Shown here: piece after piece, positions 1 through 11,559 of the stretch
Position numbering within the stretch: the first letter of the stretch is position 1
How the letters are laid out: each line of letters starts with the position of its first letter
DNA from: Cryptomeria japonica
Taxonomy: Eukaryota > Streptophyta > Pinopsida > Cupressales > Cupressaceae
Assembly (NCBI RefSeq): GCF_030272615.1
Contig: NC_081414.1
Location: 909,053,009 to 909,117,008 of the forward strand
Reading direction: 5' to 3'
DNA length: 64,000 nt
The notes under the pieces: generated by a model
Told to the model about the DNA's origin: nothing
Seen by the model: the letters and a program-made list of their open reading frames with translations, nothing else
Databases searched by the model: none
Position numbers and translations under genes: made by a program

Positions 1-430
1 AAAATTTCATAAGAAACAAAGCTCTCAGTAAAACGTTATGTAGGTTTTTCTATGGTAGCTCAAAAGAACAATTGTCATTGAACTTGAACCTTGAACCTTT
101 TCAAAGTTCAAAGTTTAGGTTCAAGTTCAAAGTTTGAATTCAACTGGAGTGGGCTTTGTAATTTTTGTTCATTGAACTTGAACTATTGAACCTTTTTGGT
201 TCAACCGCATAGTTTCAAAAAGTTCAAAGTTCGGGTTCATTGTAATTTTTGGTCATTAAACTTGAACTATTGAACCTTCTTTGGTTCAGGTTCAATGCGT
301 AGAAAAATGGAAAGAAAAAAAAATCAATGAATTATACTGTGGGTGCAGTTTGTGTTTTTGAACCATTTGCTTGAACCTCGCAGGTTCAAGGTTCAAGGTT
401 CAAGGTTCGCAAGTTCAGAGTGTGGATGTT
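1..430. repeat. Degenerate array of TTGAAC / GTTCAA hexamers
   Basis: The hexamer TTGAAC and its complement GTTCAA recur many times, often directly adjacent or as inverted pairs. Two stretches, about 159-205 and 242-290, are diverged direct copies about 83 bp apart. A short run of GGTTCAA units lies near 385-405. No coding potential is visible. It may be part of an LTR U3 region or a decayed satellite; the left window edge hides its true extent. Confidence 0.6.
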
Positions 431-2133
431 TTTTTTTAAAATGATCATCAAGCTAAGAGTAAAAGTGTTTGGATAACTTTTGAGATAGCCACACTAGCAC
501 ATACAAAGTCCAACTTTCATGTTACAAAGGAAGATTTGGCTTTTTGAAAGATGGATTTAATTATTAATTCATATGTTGATAACAAAGGATAGCAGTTGAT
601 AATATTTTTAAAGAATTGTTTTAGCAGCTCATGGTATTACAAAAAATCTAAAGAGTTACAATCCTCCTCTATTATAAAGAGAGCTTTGTCATAAAATAGA
701 GCTCATTCCTTCAAATGGCAGCTCAAAGTCATGATCTATGTGCAAGTTTTGGCATGTATATTGTTTATAGTTTTCAATGCAACTTGTAACCATGGATTTT
801 CTGAGACAGAAAAATTAGTCTCAGTGCGGGTGGCATAACTATTAATTTAACCGTTGGATTGCGCTGAATGCTTGATACATTTTAGAAAAATGAGTTTTCT
901 AAATTCTCAGCAGAGCGATGGGAAAAATGTTATTCCAGTCAAAAGTTATTAATCTTTGAGTATGAGTCTATACAAATTTCAAAGAAAAATATTATTATGA
1001 GAAACTCGTGGTGGAGACTTTGTTTTAAAATGCAGATCCAGATAATAAATTTACCCTAAAGATATAAAAAATATGTCCACCTATCAACACATAATTAGAT
1101 GTGTTTAATTTAAATTTTCTTCAAACATTTTTCAGAAAGGAATGGAGGATAAAATATTTGAAGCAAAAAAAAAGAGTTGTTGGGAAGAAGATAAAAGATA
1201 AAGGAAAAGATTAATTAATAATCTTTTCAAGAATCAGTTATTGATAACTGAAAGTAAAGAATCAATTATTGATAACTGAAAGTCTCAAAGGCTATATATA
1301 TGTAATTAAAGAAAAGAGCAAGGGTTCTTCTTTTCTTTCCTTTCTCTTTCTGCTATAAAAATGAAGGGGCAACATTATTTTCTGGACTGCATAGTTTTAT
1401 TTTTCAGAAATGTTGAGTCTGTGAGCTCACATTTTTGGCATTGATAGAATAAAAAAGATTTTTAATGATCTGTGTATTTGTCAATATTTTCTTTTGATTA
1501 CAATGAGCTTTGTCTCTCTTGTAATTTCCTTTCATTGTCTTTTTTGTTACATCAAACTATGTATATGCATTTGATTCTGAAACTTTGATTTCAGAAATAA
1601 TTTGTATTTGGAAAGAAATCTTTTGTTAACTCTTTATCTAGATATTCTAATCCCCCTTGTCTTTTGAGGCATGAGAGAGACTCGATCAATATCTAGAGCA
1701 TTTTGATCTATTGGAAAGGGTATTTTCGTGGGTGTGGATAATTAAACTCTGTTTTACTTATCTTTGTTCACTTCATTATAAATTTGTTATTCGCATCTAC
1801 TTTCATGGTTATGGGTAGATGTTAGTTTTTCTTTATTGCTTTCTGGTTAAAAGCATATTTAGAAAATATATATTTTTATCCAAGGAAGGGATTTGTACCT
1901 TCATATCTAAATTCAGAGAGCACTTGCATTCACTATTGCAAGTGACTCAACTGTTGATTCTAGTTTTTGTCTTTCAATTTGGGCATTTGAGAGTCATTTT
2001 TGAAAGGTATTTAAGAAGGACAAATCTGTTTAATGGGTTTTCTCGTATCTATGTTATCTTTTATTTCTAGTTAAAATTCTCTCAATATAATGTTTTATTG
2101 GTATAATAGACCTATTGAATTTTCCTATGTACA
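431..2133 (+). repeat. Probable 5' LTR (right part) of Gypsy1
   Basis: AT-rich non-coding DNA. A TATA-like box (CTATATATA) lies at about 1292-1300, and the region ends in ...TACA at 2133 just before a primer-site-like sequence. The last 100 or so bases (about 2035-2133) resemble 61165-61261 at roughly 80% by eye, as expected if both are U5 ends of related LTRs. Upstream of about 1950 I find no convincing match to the presumed 3' LTR, so the left boundary is not defined. From 431 to about 1260 I see nothing specific. Confidence 0.45.
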
Positions 2134-2135
2134 AT

Positions 2136-2155
2136 TTTGTGCCCACTGTGGGGCA
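2136..2155 (+). other. Primer binding site-like sequence of Gypsy1
   Basis: TTTTGTGCCCACTGTGGGGC directly follows the LTR-like end at 2133. GCCCAC(T/C)GTGGGGC is a familiar sequence just downstream of the 5' LTR in plant gypsy elements of the Tat group. The tRNA was not identified. Confidence 0.4.
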
Positions 2156-2204
2156 TGATTTGCCTATATTTGATCTTTTATTATAAGATTTGCTGTTATT
2201 TTTG

Positions 2205-2411
2205 TTGACACATTATAGGACATCCAGAATCAAACATACCAAATCCAAAATCATGCATAAGACATCCATAATCACACATACAATTCCCAGAAAAGCTCAT
2301 ATAGTTTATATTTTAGTGCATTTAAGTTTTAGTATTACGCATCTAATATCTAGAGTAGCGCATATGCTTCACAAAGTAGCATATTGATCAAAGTTTTAGC
2401 GCATTTAATAC
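2205..2411 (+). repeat. 21-bp periodic CAT-motif array, cluster 1
   Basis: A short motif ending in CAT (GCACAT, TGCAT, CGCAT, ACACAT) recurs with 21-bp spacing. The C of CAT falls at 2235, 2256, 2277, 2298, 2319, 2340 and 2361; later copies at 2380 and 2402 slip by one or two bases. Sequence between motifs is poorly conserved. It lies in the untranslated leader of Gypsy1. Confidence 0.75.
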
Positions 2412-3499
2412 ATTTGTCAGAAAAGAGATTTTCTTGAAACTAATTTATGTTTTCTTTCTTGCGGGTACATTTTTCCCAGGTCAAAGACATAAATTTCTAG
2501 ACTATGGATTGTTTTCCTGTAGGTTTCGTGGGTCCAAGAATCAATGAATCAAAACAATGTGTTTTACTTTGTTAAAGTAGGCATCTATCTTAAATTAGGG
2601 GGTGAATTTATAGCTTTCCTTGCATATTTTAAGGTCAAAGTGGTTGGTATTATGCTCTCCCCTTTTATGGGTGATCAGAAATCCAAACCCATGGAGATAT
2701 TTTTCATTTAAGTAGTGCATTTTATCTTTAGAGGGCCTGCCTCCCAAGTAACCCATAAGACCAATTGAGAGGGAACGACCCAACTGGGAATGACTAAACC
2801 CAAGTCTTCCAACCCACTATAAAATAAATGTAATCATGGTGAAAGCCATGGTTGACGATAGTGCCCGAGAAATCCTCTCCTCTAGAACCCTTGTAGTGCA
2901 TAAAACCTTGGTTCTCAAGGCTAGGAGACCTCTTAATTTAGTTCCTACTCCAACGCACTGAACATACACCTTTACTAGCACCTATTTTTAGGTAGAACCC
3001 ACTCGGTTCACCTCTAAACACTTCTATTATCTTAGTGTAGGGAGGGGGAAGAATCTCTCCCGAAGACACTCACCATATGTCCCTCTTGAGTTTAAGCATG
3101 AAATTCCCTTTTGAGAAATTATTGCAAGGATCCTAATGGGATCCCACTAGCTCTCACAAAGGAAAAAAACATGGGCACCGTCTAGGGGGTGATAAGGTTG
3201 TGTGAGCCTATAGGGTACCAAGTTGTGGGCTGAGAAGTATAGTAGTGAAGTTGATTCTCCTTAGGTAGTTGTGCTTGATATTGTCTTCTTTGTGATATAC
3301 CTCTGGAAATTTGGGATTTATTTAAAGCCTAGAATGTACACTATTTGTTTAGAAGACTAGGAAAGACAAGTGATTAAACAAGTGTTTGTCATATTTTCAT
3401 GATCACTTCACCAAAAAGAAACCCAGTCATTGCTAGACCAAAATCATTCAGATCTAGAAAACTCATTGATTATTGTCAAAAAACTCAGATAAAGTAGTT
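2412..3499 (+). other. Untranslated leader of Gypsy1, no gene seen
   Basis: Non-coding stretch between the two 21-bp repeat clusters. It includes a sequence around 3172-3190 (GGGCACCGTCTAGGGGGTGA) resembling a gypsy leader. The few ORFs are short and show no family similarity that I can see. Confidence 0.4.
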
Positions 3500-3790
3500 T
3501 TGCACATATGATGAACAATCTTGCACATTTGAGTCACCAAGTGTCACATATAACAACTATTTTAGTGCATATAGTCCACAAACTGTCGCATACAACTTAT
3601 GTTTTAGTGCACATAACCATCAGTCTGTCACATACAAAGGAGAAACAATTTAGCACATTTCAAGTCCAATTCAAAACATATCAAGTTTAGAATAGGGCAT
3701 TTAGGGTTCAAAATAGCATATTTATACCACATATTTTAGCACATACACTCCAATTTGTCATGCATCTAGTTTAGCGCATTCAAAATATTA
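3500..3790 (+). repeat. 21-bp periodic CAT-motif array, cluster 2
   Basis: The same motif as in cluster 1, with phrases such as TTTAGTGCAT and TGTCACAT. Six-base motif starts fall at 3502, 3523, 3544, 3565, 3586, 3607 and 3628, all 21 bp apart. Later copies at 3653, 3674 and 3695 keep the 21-bp step after a 4-bp slip. The period is near two helical turns. Confidence 0.8.
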
Positions 3791-4065
3791 AGCACTTCCA
3801 CTCACTTTCAAGAAATTTTAAACACAGTTTCAGATACCCTTTTTCATCTAGAATTTGTTGCAACCATCACAATAAGTAATTATGAGCAAACACACAGAGT
3901 ATCTGGCAAGTGAAGTTTTTACCATCAAAAATCATTGTTTAGTCTTTATCATCTCTGATTGCCTATTCCAACAAGGTTCTCTAATCAGGATATATCATTC
4001 CTTATCAGAACTTGGACATGAAATTATAATCACACATACTTAGCCATCCCAATAGGATCATATTG

Positions 4066-4960
4066 TTGGATTTAGGGATCATTCAGAGGGGGTGTGAATC
4101 GATGATCTACCGGTTAACATATTTTCAAACTTAACTTTAAACCACCACAAGCATACAAATGAAACTAAAATGCAGAAACATAGAAAAAACAACCACAAAA
4201 GCATAACACCATATTTTTATGTGGAAATCCATATGGTAAAAACCACAATCGGATTTGAACCCACAATATTATTCCACTATGGCCAGTAGCAAAACAATAT
4301 TACAAAATGGGAATGCACAGGCATTTAGGCACACTGCCTAGAGCTCACTACTCAAATACAATAAGAGCTACAACCTCGGAAGGCTCGCTACCTTGCTGAT
4401 TAGTTATAATGATGAATTATAGAAAAATGAACTCTAAAATAACATCTATAATTCTTGGATGAGTTCTAGTTGAGTGCCAAATATATTGATTGGATCACCT
4501 CTACTGATCTGCTCTACTCCACCTTGTTCACTGTCTTAGTCAACTACCGGATTAAGAATACACATGTGAAAATATGCCAAAATAGATTCTTGATCACTAA
4601 TCACTTGCATACATTTATATCATTCACCAAAAAGATCACCTACACCGGTCTTATATATCCACAATCACAAAATAGATCATTTACCATGTCATCTTGCTAG
4701 TGTAACATGTAGTCTCATGTCAGCATGAGTGGATCACCAAAGATAAATGTAGATCACCAAAATAATAATAAATTAATGTCTTTATGTTAGCTCAATCAAC
4801 CCAAACACAATTCAACACACTGCAATCACTGGAAAGATTCTGAACCAAAATTGCTCTGCTCAACTTGAAATATCGATTAACACTCGCTTCTGATTAAGAA
4901 TAATTATGGCTACTAGATCGAATCTCCATGAAGAGTTTCCACCAATGACAACCCTAAACC
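4066..4960 (-). repeat. Solo LTR related to the Copia LTR at 31.9/37.9 kb
   Basis: The segment starts with a GGGGGTGTGAATC-type block at about 4087 and has a TATGTGGAAATCC...GGTAAAAACCACA block at about 4218-4250. Both match the order and wording of the Copia LTRs at 31880 and 37895 (GGGGGGGTGAATC, CGTGGAAACCC...AAAAACCAC). No internal coding domain accompanies it, so it is probably a solo LTR left by recombination. Both ends are approximate and I could not identify a target-site duplication. Confidence 0.55.
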
Positions 4961-4964
4961 AATA

Positions 4965-6345
4965 ATGAACCATCAGAAGCCACCAGATGAGTGTCAATTG
5001 CCAACACATATCTCTCTTCCCTATTTGGATTTGTTTGTAAAAACAAGACTAACACTTGATCCTTTAATACAAAAAATGTGTCACTTGCATGTTAGTTGTA
5101 ACAAGAGCTTAGAAGCAAAAACAAGAACAAAGGGAACAAGAGGTATTAGAAAACATGAGTGATATGGAGAATCAATTTCATAGGTATATACCTGGGCAAA
5201 AGGATGAAGATATACCTAATTAAGTGATAAGAGAAGCCAAACAAGATCCAAAATTCCATAAGTTCATGGAGAAGATACTTGAAACTGATAAAGAAAGATA
5301 TTTTTTCATTTTGGCTAATTAAGGTGTTAAGCTACCTCACAACTTTGACGTGACTCAATTGAGAATAGGAGATAACACTAAAACATACAACAATTCAATA
5401 TCAATGATGAGAACAACCCACTTTATTCCCTCACACAACAAATCCAAGTGTTACAACAACAAATTCAGGACATGCAGCAAGTGACAATCACCAAAAGGTA
5501 CTTTTTGGAGGACATATGTCCTTACTCTTTCGATAGAAGTTGATTATGATTCCATTTATTGTGAAATACCCAAATATGACAAGTACATGGGTGACTCTAA
5601 TCCACAATATCATATACGAGACTTTGGTACTATGAGCATGGATTTCGTACATAGTGAGACATACATGATGAGATTATTCTTGAGGAGTCTAGGGGCATAG
5701 GCCATGGAATGGTTCTCAAAACTTCCTCTCGACACTAGATCCTTCGAAGAATTGGTAAACAAATTTATTACATGATATTCTTACAATATCAAACATGAAG
5801 TGACAATGTTATATCTGTGCAATATGAAACAGAAAAATGAAGAACCCTTCCTAACGTTTCTACAAAAATAAAGGAGATTATTTTCAAAATACCCACATAC
5901 CATGCTGGAAAAAGAGAAGTTGGGTACCTTTATAAACAACTTGACTGAGGAGATGACTTATAGATTGAATTTGCAATGTCCTCCTACTTTTGATAAATTG
6001 ATTTAAAATGGAATTCAAATTGAAGAAGAAATGGTTGAGAAGGGAGAACTCAAATTGTACAAGGATAACAAAGGTCCCTTGAATAACAATAATTGCAACA
6101 ATGGGAAATCAAAGTTTTGGATGAGAAATAAGAATGTGGTAAATGACAGAGTTAGGGGAAATTCAGGAAATTCATGCCATTAGGGGAACCTTTGGAATCT
6201 GCATTCAAAACTCTTATTGCTAACAAATTGATCATATTACTAGAAGTAAGAGATTTTGAACCATAGGTTAAACCCCCTTGGTGGAAAGATTCTCATTATT
6301 GTGACTTTCATAGAAGTAGGGGGCATAAGATTAATGATTGTAAGA
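4965..6345 (+). pseudogene. gag: Gypsy1 gag pseudogene
   Basis: Broken reading frames encode a retrotransposon Gag-like protein. Around 5530-5900 the residues follow the plant gypsy gag pattern: a YDSIYCEIPKYDKYMGD-like entry, then an AMEWF-SKLP block, then helical segments ending in LNLQCPPTFDKLI. A zinc-binding motif CDFHRSRGHKINDC lies at about 6300-6341; this C-x2-H-x5-H-x4-C form is typical of Tat gag. Several stops (for example before AMEWF at about 5698-5700 and after KLI at about 6004-6006) and frameshifts break it. The N-terminal part (4965-5220) is weakly supported. Gag forms the particle and binds RNA. Confidence 0.6.
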
Positions 6346-6802
6346 GATTAAAACATGTTTTACAAGAGGTTATATAGATGGACATATGTCTAATGATGAG
6401 CATACTGCATTCCAAACCCCTCTTCCTAATTATGAAAAAGGTGAATTGTCCAAAGATGAAAAGGGAAAATGTGTGAATTATGCTGACACTTAAGACAATG
6501 TAATAAATCACCTTGAAGCATATGATTCACAAGTTAATGTCATCGTCATAAAAGAGAAAAGAGAGAACAAATCCACCAACATGGTCACAAGGAGTGAAGG
6601 TAAGATAACCATACGAGGCATGTCATCTTCAACATCATATACTTCCAATAAATACAAAATAGTGGAAAAACTACAAAAGACTCTTGCATAGATATCCATG
6701 CTAGAGTTATTAAGGCTTTCCCCTGTTCACAAAGATATCCTTGAAAAATCTCTAGTCAAAACTACTGTACCAAACAATCTAGATGTGGCATAGTTCCAAG
6801 CC

Positions 6803-7519
6803 ATGGTGGGACACTTAGCCACATGTCACTACCTATCCTTTTTAGATGAAGATGACACATCCTTACATAACCCACACAATCTTCTGCTTTATATTGTGGT
6901 TATAATCCATAAAAATCATGTTAAACATGTCTTGATAGATGGAGGAGCTAGTTTAAACATTTGTGCAATGAACTTGGTCAAAGCATTAGGATATTAAGAG
7001 GATGTTGTAGATCCAAGAAGAAAGATCACCATAAAAGAATATGATGATGAAGAGAGATCTTCAAAGGGGTTGGTAGTGTTTCCTATCAAAGTGGGTCCTA
7101 TACAAAAGAACACAATATGCGAAGTCTTAGACTTGAATTTTTCATACAATATACTTCTAGGTAGAACATGGATACATGAGATGCAAGAAGTGTCATCTAC
7201 CTACCATCAGTGTTTGAAATTTCCCTACAATGGGCAAGAGTTTATTATTCAAGGGGATTCAAATCCTTTTCAATATTGTAACACACTTAAGCCCATGAAA
7301 GATGTTGTTGTTCCACACAATAGAGAGGCTCCTAAGACTGGTCCCTCAAATCAAGAAAGTGCACAAGATGCTTCCACATCCAGTACCTCCAACATGGATA
7401 GTTATATGGCAACTTCTTTGGCCGATTTTGGGAAGAAGTTAAAATTGAAAGACAAAGGGGTAGGAGAATATTCTATTCAACACTCATTGGCTCTAGCACA
7501 AATGCCACTTTCACCTTAG
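6803..7519 (+). pseudogene. Gypsy1 aspartic protease region
   Basis: The frame at 6803-6997 carries VLIDGGASLNICAMNLVKAL, an active-site loop of the D-G/S-G-A form used by plant Tat/Athila retropepsins. After one stop (about 6995) the same protein continues at 7070-7519 with FSYNILLGRTWIHEMQEVSS and YHQCLKFPYNGQE, the conserved second half of this protease. The tail from about residue 85 of the second piece is low-complexity Ser/Thr and is probably a linker to RT. The protease would cleave the polyprotein in the particle. It is inactive as it stands because of the stop and the damaged surroundings. Confidence 0.75.
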
Positions 7520-8124
7520 TCATATGGAAGACCGTCCACATCCAAACAACAGGCATCAAAACCCCACACAATCTATGGTGACTCATGTACCAAGGTGGGA
7601 ACACTCTCAGAAGTAAATGATGACAAGGACATCCTATAGTGGCTATACGAAGATGGAGGAGAAACTCAATAAAATGAAGTACAAAATATTAAATTGCCTA
7701 CAAAGCAATGTGAAAACAGATTCCTCATTATGCAGAAAATGGGATATGAGGGGACAAGTCCTATAGGAAAAAGAGAAGAAGGTATGGTGGAACCAATTAT
7801 ACCCTCTTTAAGAATTGAAAAGGAAAAGAATGGACTAGGATACGTATAGTGAATAAACACAAATCCATGGATAGAAGAAGAAACAACCATATCACAATAA
7901 ACAATAGCCCCATCATCAAAATATATTATTTCATCAAACATATTAGAAGAGGTTATCCCATCAGGAACATTAGAAGAGATCACTCCATTAGTTGCTTAAG
8001 AGGAAATCATTCATGGTATATACAAACAAATCCATAGATTGCAAGAAGATAGTGAGTGATTTGAATGAGTGAGAATGGGATTCACCTTCTGAGGAATCTT
8101 GTGACATTGACATTGATGTAATTC

Positions 8125-8529
8125 ATGCATATGCACCTATTTTGCGAGGGGAAAAACTTGAGACCTAGACCATTTGAATCCAAACCACAAATTTTTGACA
8201 ATGACTATAGTGAAGGCGATCAAATTCATAATATTCTAGATAGTCTTGAGGAGGGTAACATTATATACCTTGATGATATTATCTCCACCTTCAATAATAC
8301 TACTATCACGACCCTCACTGCCATCGAACCTAATGATTCATTACCATTAATGCATCCCAAACGCATTAATTGGGAACAAACTAGGATTGCTGAACTGGAA
8401 ACCTTCCCCCATGATCATGACATCGCCTTGTACCTCAATGCAATTGAACATATGACCAATTCCATGAGGGAACTCAATAACGTAATTTTTAACTTGAGGA
8501 AGTATCAAGTCTTTCAGTCACAAAAGTGA
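8125..8529 (+). pseudogene. Gypsy1 linker between protease and RT
   Basis: A 134-codon open stretch, acidic and without motifs I can name. It sits between protease and RT, where Tat elements have a long variable linker (in this family often with a LELLPHD/ELETFPHD-like helix; ELETFPHDHDIALYL is visible near residue 90). Flanking segments 7520-8124 and 8530-8740 are coding-like but broken by stops and shifts. Confidence 0.45.
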
Positions 8530-8739
8530 AAAAAATAAATTAAAAATAAGCTCTAATGGTAAAAACCAAACTCTAGCAACATTAGATCATGAACAAGTAA
8601 AAAGAGATGATGCATTCGATGGTGAAAACCTCCTAGAGATGCCTAAGGATGAGAGACTTGATACTCTCCCAGAACATTACCAAGAAAGATCATCATTGTT
8701 GATTGAACCAATAGTACCAATCAATATTGGAATATGACA

Positions 8740-9800
8740 AACTCCTAAAATTGTTCATTTGGCTACATCATTATCTGGACGGGAGAATCAGGATCATATC
8801 AAGTTCTTCAAAGAGAAGCAAATCAATTTTTCTTGGTCCTACACAGACATGCCTGGGTTAGATCCATATCTTATCATGCATCATTTATCCATAACACCAG
8901 GAGTAAAACCAATGAAATAGAAATTGAGAAAGATGCATCCAAACATTGCATTATAGCAAAAAGATGAGATAAAGAAGCTTCTTGGTGTTGTCTTTATCAA
9001 GGCAATTGATTATGTCGAGTGGATCTCCAATATTGCACCAATATAAAAAACTGACAAAACCATCTGAATATGTACAAACTTTAGGGACCTGAATAAGGCT
9101 TGCCCAAAAGATGACTTTCCTTTACCAAATATTAACATGATAGTATATCAAACAACAGGGCATGAGATGCTCTCTCTAATAGATAGATTCTCTGGATATA
9201 ATCAAATAAAAAATAGCCCCTGAAGATCAAGATAAGATAACTTTCACATGCTCTTGGGGTACTTTACGTTGGAACGTCATGCCCTTCGGACTCAAAAATG
9301 TAGGGTCTACCTATCAAAGAGACACGTCAACCATCTTTTATTATATGATGCATAATATAATGGAAGATTTTGTGGATGATATCCTAGAAAAATCCTTAAA
9401 GAGAGGAGATCGCTTACACATATTGGACAAAATCTTCACAAGATTGGAAAATTTTAGTCTTCACCTCAATCCCCAAAAGTGTGCATTTGGTGTCACATCC
9501 AGAAAATTATTGGGCTATATAGTTTGAACAAAAGGAATTAAAGTGGATCTAGTGAAAGTAAAATCCATCATGGAAATGCCTCCACCAAAGAACATCAGTC
9601 AGTTGAGGTCATTACAAGGAAAGTTGCAATCTATAATAAGATTTATTTCACAACTCGCTAAAAGAAGTCATCAATTCACAAAGTTATTACATAAGAATGT
9701 ACAATATCATTGGGATGACACATGTGTAGAAAATTTCAATCAAATCAAACAATACTTAGAAAATCCCCCAATCCCGATGTCACCTATTGAAGTAATACCA
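8740..9800 (+). pseudogene. Gypsy1 reverse transcriptase
   Basis: RT blocks occur in order: FSWSYTDMPGLDP and HHLSI.PGVKP at about 8830-8920; a fingers region with FRDLNKACPKDDFPLP at about 9080-9125; SLIDRFSGYNQI at about 9170-9210; MPFGLKNVGSTYQR at 9279-9320; and the catalytic FVDDIL at about 9370, where most gypsy RTs have YVDD or FLDD. MPPPKNISQLRSLQGKLQ at about 9573 starts the RT/RNase H connection. A frameshift near 9215 and several stops break the frame. The wording matches Tat-lineage RTs. Confidence 0.8.
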
Positions 9801-9819
9801 CTGCTACTTTATTTATATC

Positions 9820-10190
9820 TTGGTAACAACAATATATTTGGGAGCCCTATTAGCACAACAAGATCAAAATGAAAGAGAACAAGCAATATATTACATCAGC
9901 AGAACATTGGTCAACTACAAGTTGAACTATACAACAATTGAAAAAGCATGTCTAGGAGTTGTCTTTGTAGGACAAACATTGATACACTACATGATTAGTC
10001 ATTCAATGAAACTCATAATAAAAATAGTTCCACTAAAATATCTCCTCAGTAAAGAAACATTGACAAGAAGATTGGCGAAATAGGGTTATGATTTTGAGTG
10101 AGTTTGATATTGAGTGTATGGATAGGAAGGACATAAAAGGATAGGTTATAGCTGATCAGCTAGCAGAAGAAACTTTGCAAGATAAGGAAC
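9820..10190 (+). pseudogene. Gypsy1 RNase H (gypsy-type)
   Basis: The frame at 9820-10083 reads LGALLAQQDQNEREQAIYYISRTL and later LNYTTIEKACLGVVF and PLKYLLSKETLTRRLAK, the standard gypsy RNase H/connection module that removes RNA from the RNA:DNA hybrid. After a stop at 10081 it continues with WVMILSEFDIE and ADQLAEE to about 10190. The catalytic aspartate normally just before LGALLAQ is disrupted by a frame change near 9815. Confidence 0.7.
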
Positions 10191-10199
10191 CATTCTACA

Positions 10200-10620
10200 T
10201 ACTAATAATTCAACATGAAAACTCTATTTTGATGGCTCATATACACAACATGGATCAGGTGCAGGGATTTTATTTGTCGTGACTAATGGATACACTATCC
10301 CAAATGATTACAGATTGATGTTACCATGTATAAATAATATAGAGAAATATGAGGTGGAAGTAAATCCAGTTTGAAGATGGCATCAGAACAGAGGATCAAA
10401 GATTTATTTGTTTATGGAGACTCACAACTTGTGATTTGTCAGGTCAACAATGATTATCAAAAAAAGGATGACAAACTGTTGTCATATAAAACAATGGTGG
10501 ATGATTTGAAATAGGATTTTTTAGTTTTTACTATTTAGACAAATACCTAGAGATAAGAATGAGGGCGTGGATGCTCTAGCCACTTTGGCCTCACTTGTAC
10601 AAATATCAAAACAACAAGAC
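10200..10620 (+). pseudogene. Gypsy1 second (ancestral-type) RNase H
   Basis: About 10206-10320 encodes YFDGSYTQHGSGAGIL followed by NGYTIPNDYRLMLPC-NNI, a type I RNase H core with its first catalytic Asp. VYGDSQLVICQVNNDYQ (about 10415-10460) holds the GDS block, and EGVDALATLASL (from about 10561) the last block. The wild-type motif set after a first RNase H is the dual-RNase H arrangement described for plant Tat elements. Stops and a frameshift between about 10360 and 10380 inactivate it. Confidence 0.65.
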
Positions 10621-11364
10621 CATTATGAGTTCCTAATGGAAGACCTACTATACCTTGGACATGACAGTCCCGATTCCCGCATCATATGCCAACTTGTGAG
10701 CTTGACTCAACCCGCTATGGACATATCTATACTTAACTCAAGGACAACACTCTTCCCTCAAACTTATCCAAAAATTAAAAAATGCAACTTTATCCAACAA
10801 TCTGCACACTATGCCCTTATCGATGATACCCTTTATCGAAGAGGTCTTAATGGTACTTTACTTAGATATGTAGAGTGTGATGAATCTGAAAAGGCTTTAC
10901 AAGAAGTCCACGAAGGAATTTGTGTAGATCATTCAAACAACTTGGCCTTGGAAAAGAAACTCGTACGAATTGGTTATTATTGGCCTACAATGGAAAAATA
11001 CTCTTTCCAATTCTTCAAGTAGTGCAAAAATGCTAGATTCATGGAAACTTGATACATGCACCAACTCAGTATGTTCAACCTCTCACTACTCCATGGCCCT
11101 TTTGTTCATGGGGACTTGACTTAGTCAGATAGAGTTATCCACCCTCTTCAAATGGTGACAAATTTATCATCACGACCATGGAGTACTTCACTAAATGGGT
11201 TGAGGTTAATCCTCTTATCACTGCAATAGGTAAACAAGTCTCAATGTTCATTTTGATTTATATCATTTGTAGATATGGAATTTCCATGGCCATTGTAATA
11301 GACAATGAAAAGCAATTCAAAAATAAGGATGTTGCAGAATTATGTCAGAAATTTCATATCACAC
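10567..11364 (+). pseudogene. Gypsy1 integrase, N-terminal and core part (cut by insertion at 11364)
   Basis: The 10567-11022 frame contains the integrase zinc-binding region: EVHEGICVDH supplies two histidines, followed by GYYWPTMEKYS and one cysteine after a stop. The second cysteine of the usual HHCC set is not visible. The catalytic core follows at about 11100-11360, with GLDLV (first Asp), FTKWVEV, and VIDNEKQF (second Asp). The frame then runs into foreign DNA at 11365. The missing Glu and the C-terminal domain are at 29279-29883. Removing 11365-29278 joins the two halves in frame. Confidence 0.85.
11360..11364. repeat. Target-site duplication CACAC, left copy
   Basis: CACAC here and CACAC at 29274-29278 flank the unclassified element. 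Keeping one copy fuses integrase codon ...ACA to CAA TAC TTT without changing frame, which strongly supports the boundary. Confidence 0.75.
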
Positions 11365-11559
11365 TATTGTCCTCGATTTTAGCGGGGCCAAAATTGTGAG
11401 GCAACCCTAGAAAACTGGTCCATTTCATACCTCATGCCCTCCAGGGGAGCTTGATCGACTCCGTTGGTTAGCTCATTTAGCTTTTCACTTTTCATTTTTA
11501 TTATTTTTAAGTTCTTTTAGATTTGCAGTCCGACCTACAAGATTCTTTCTTTTTAAAAC

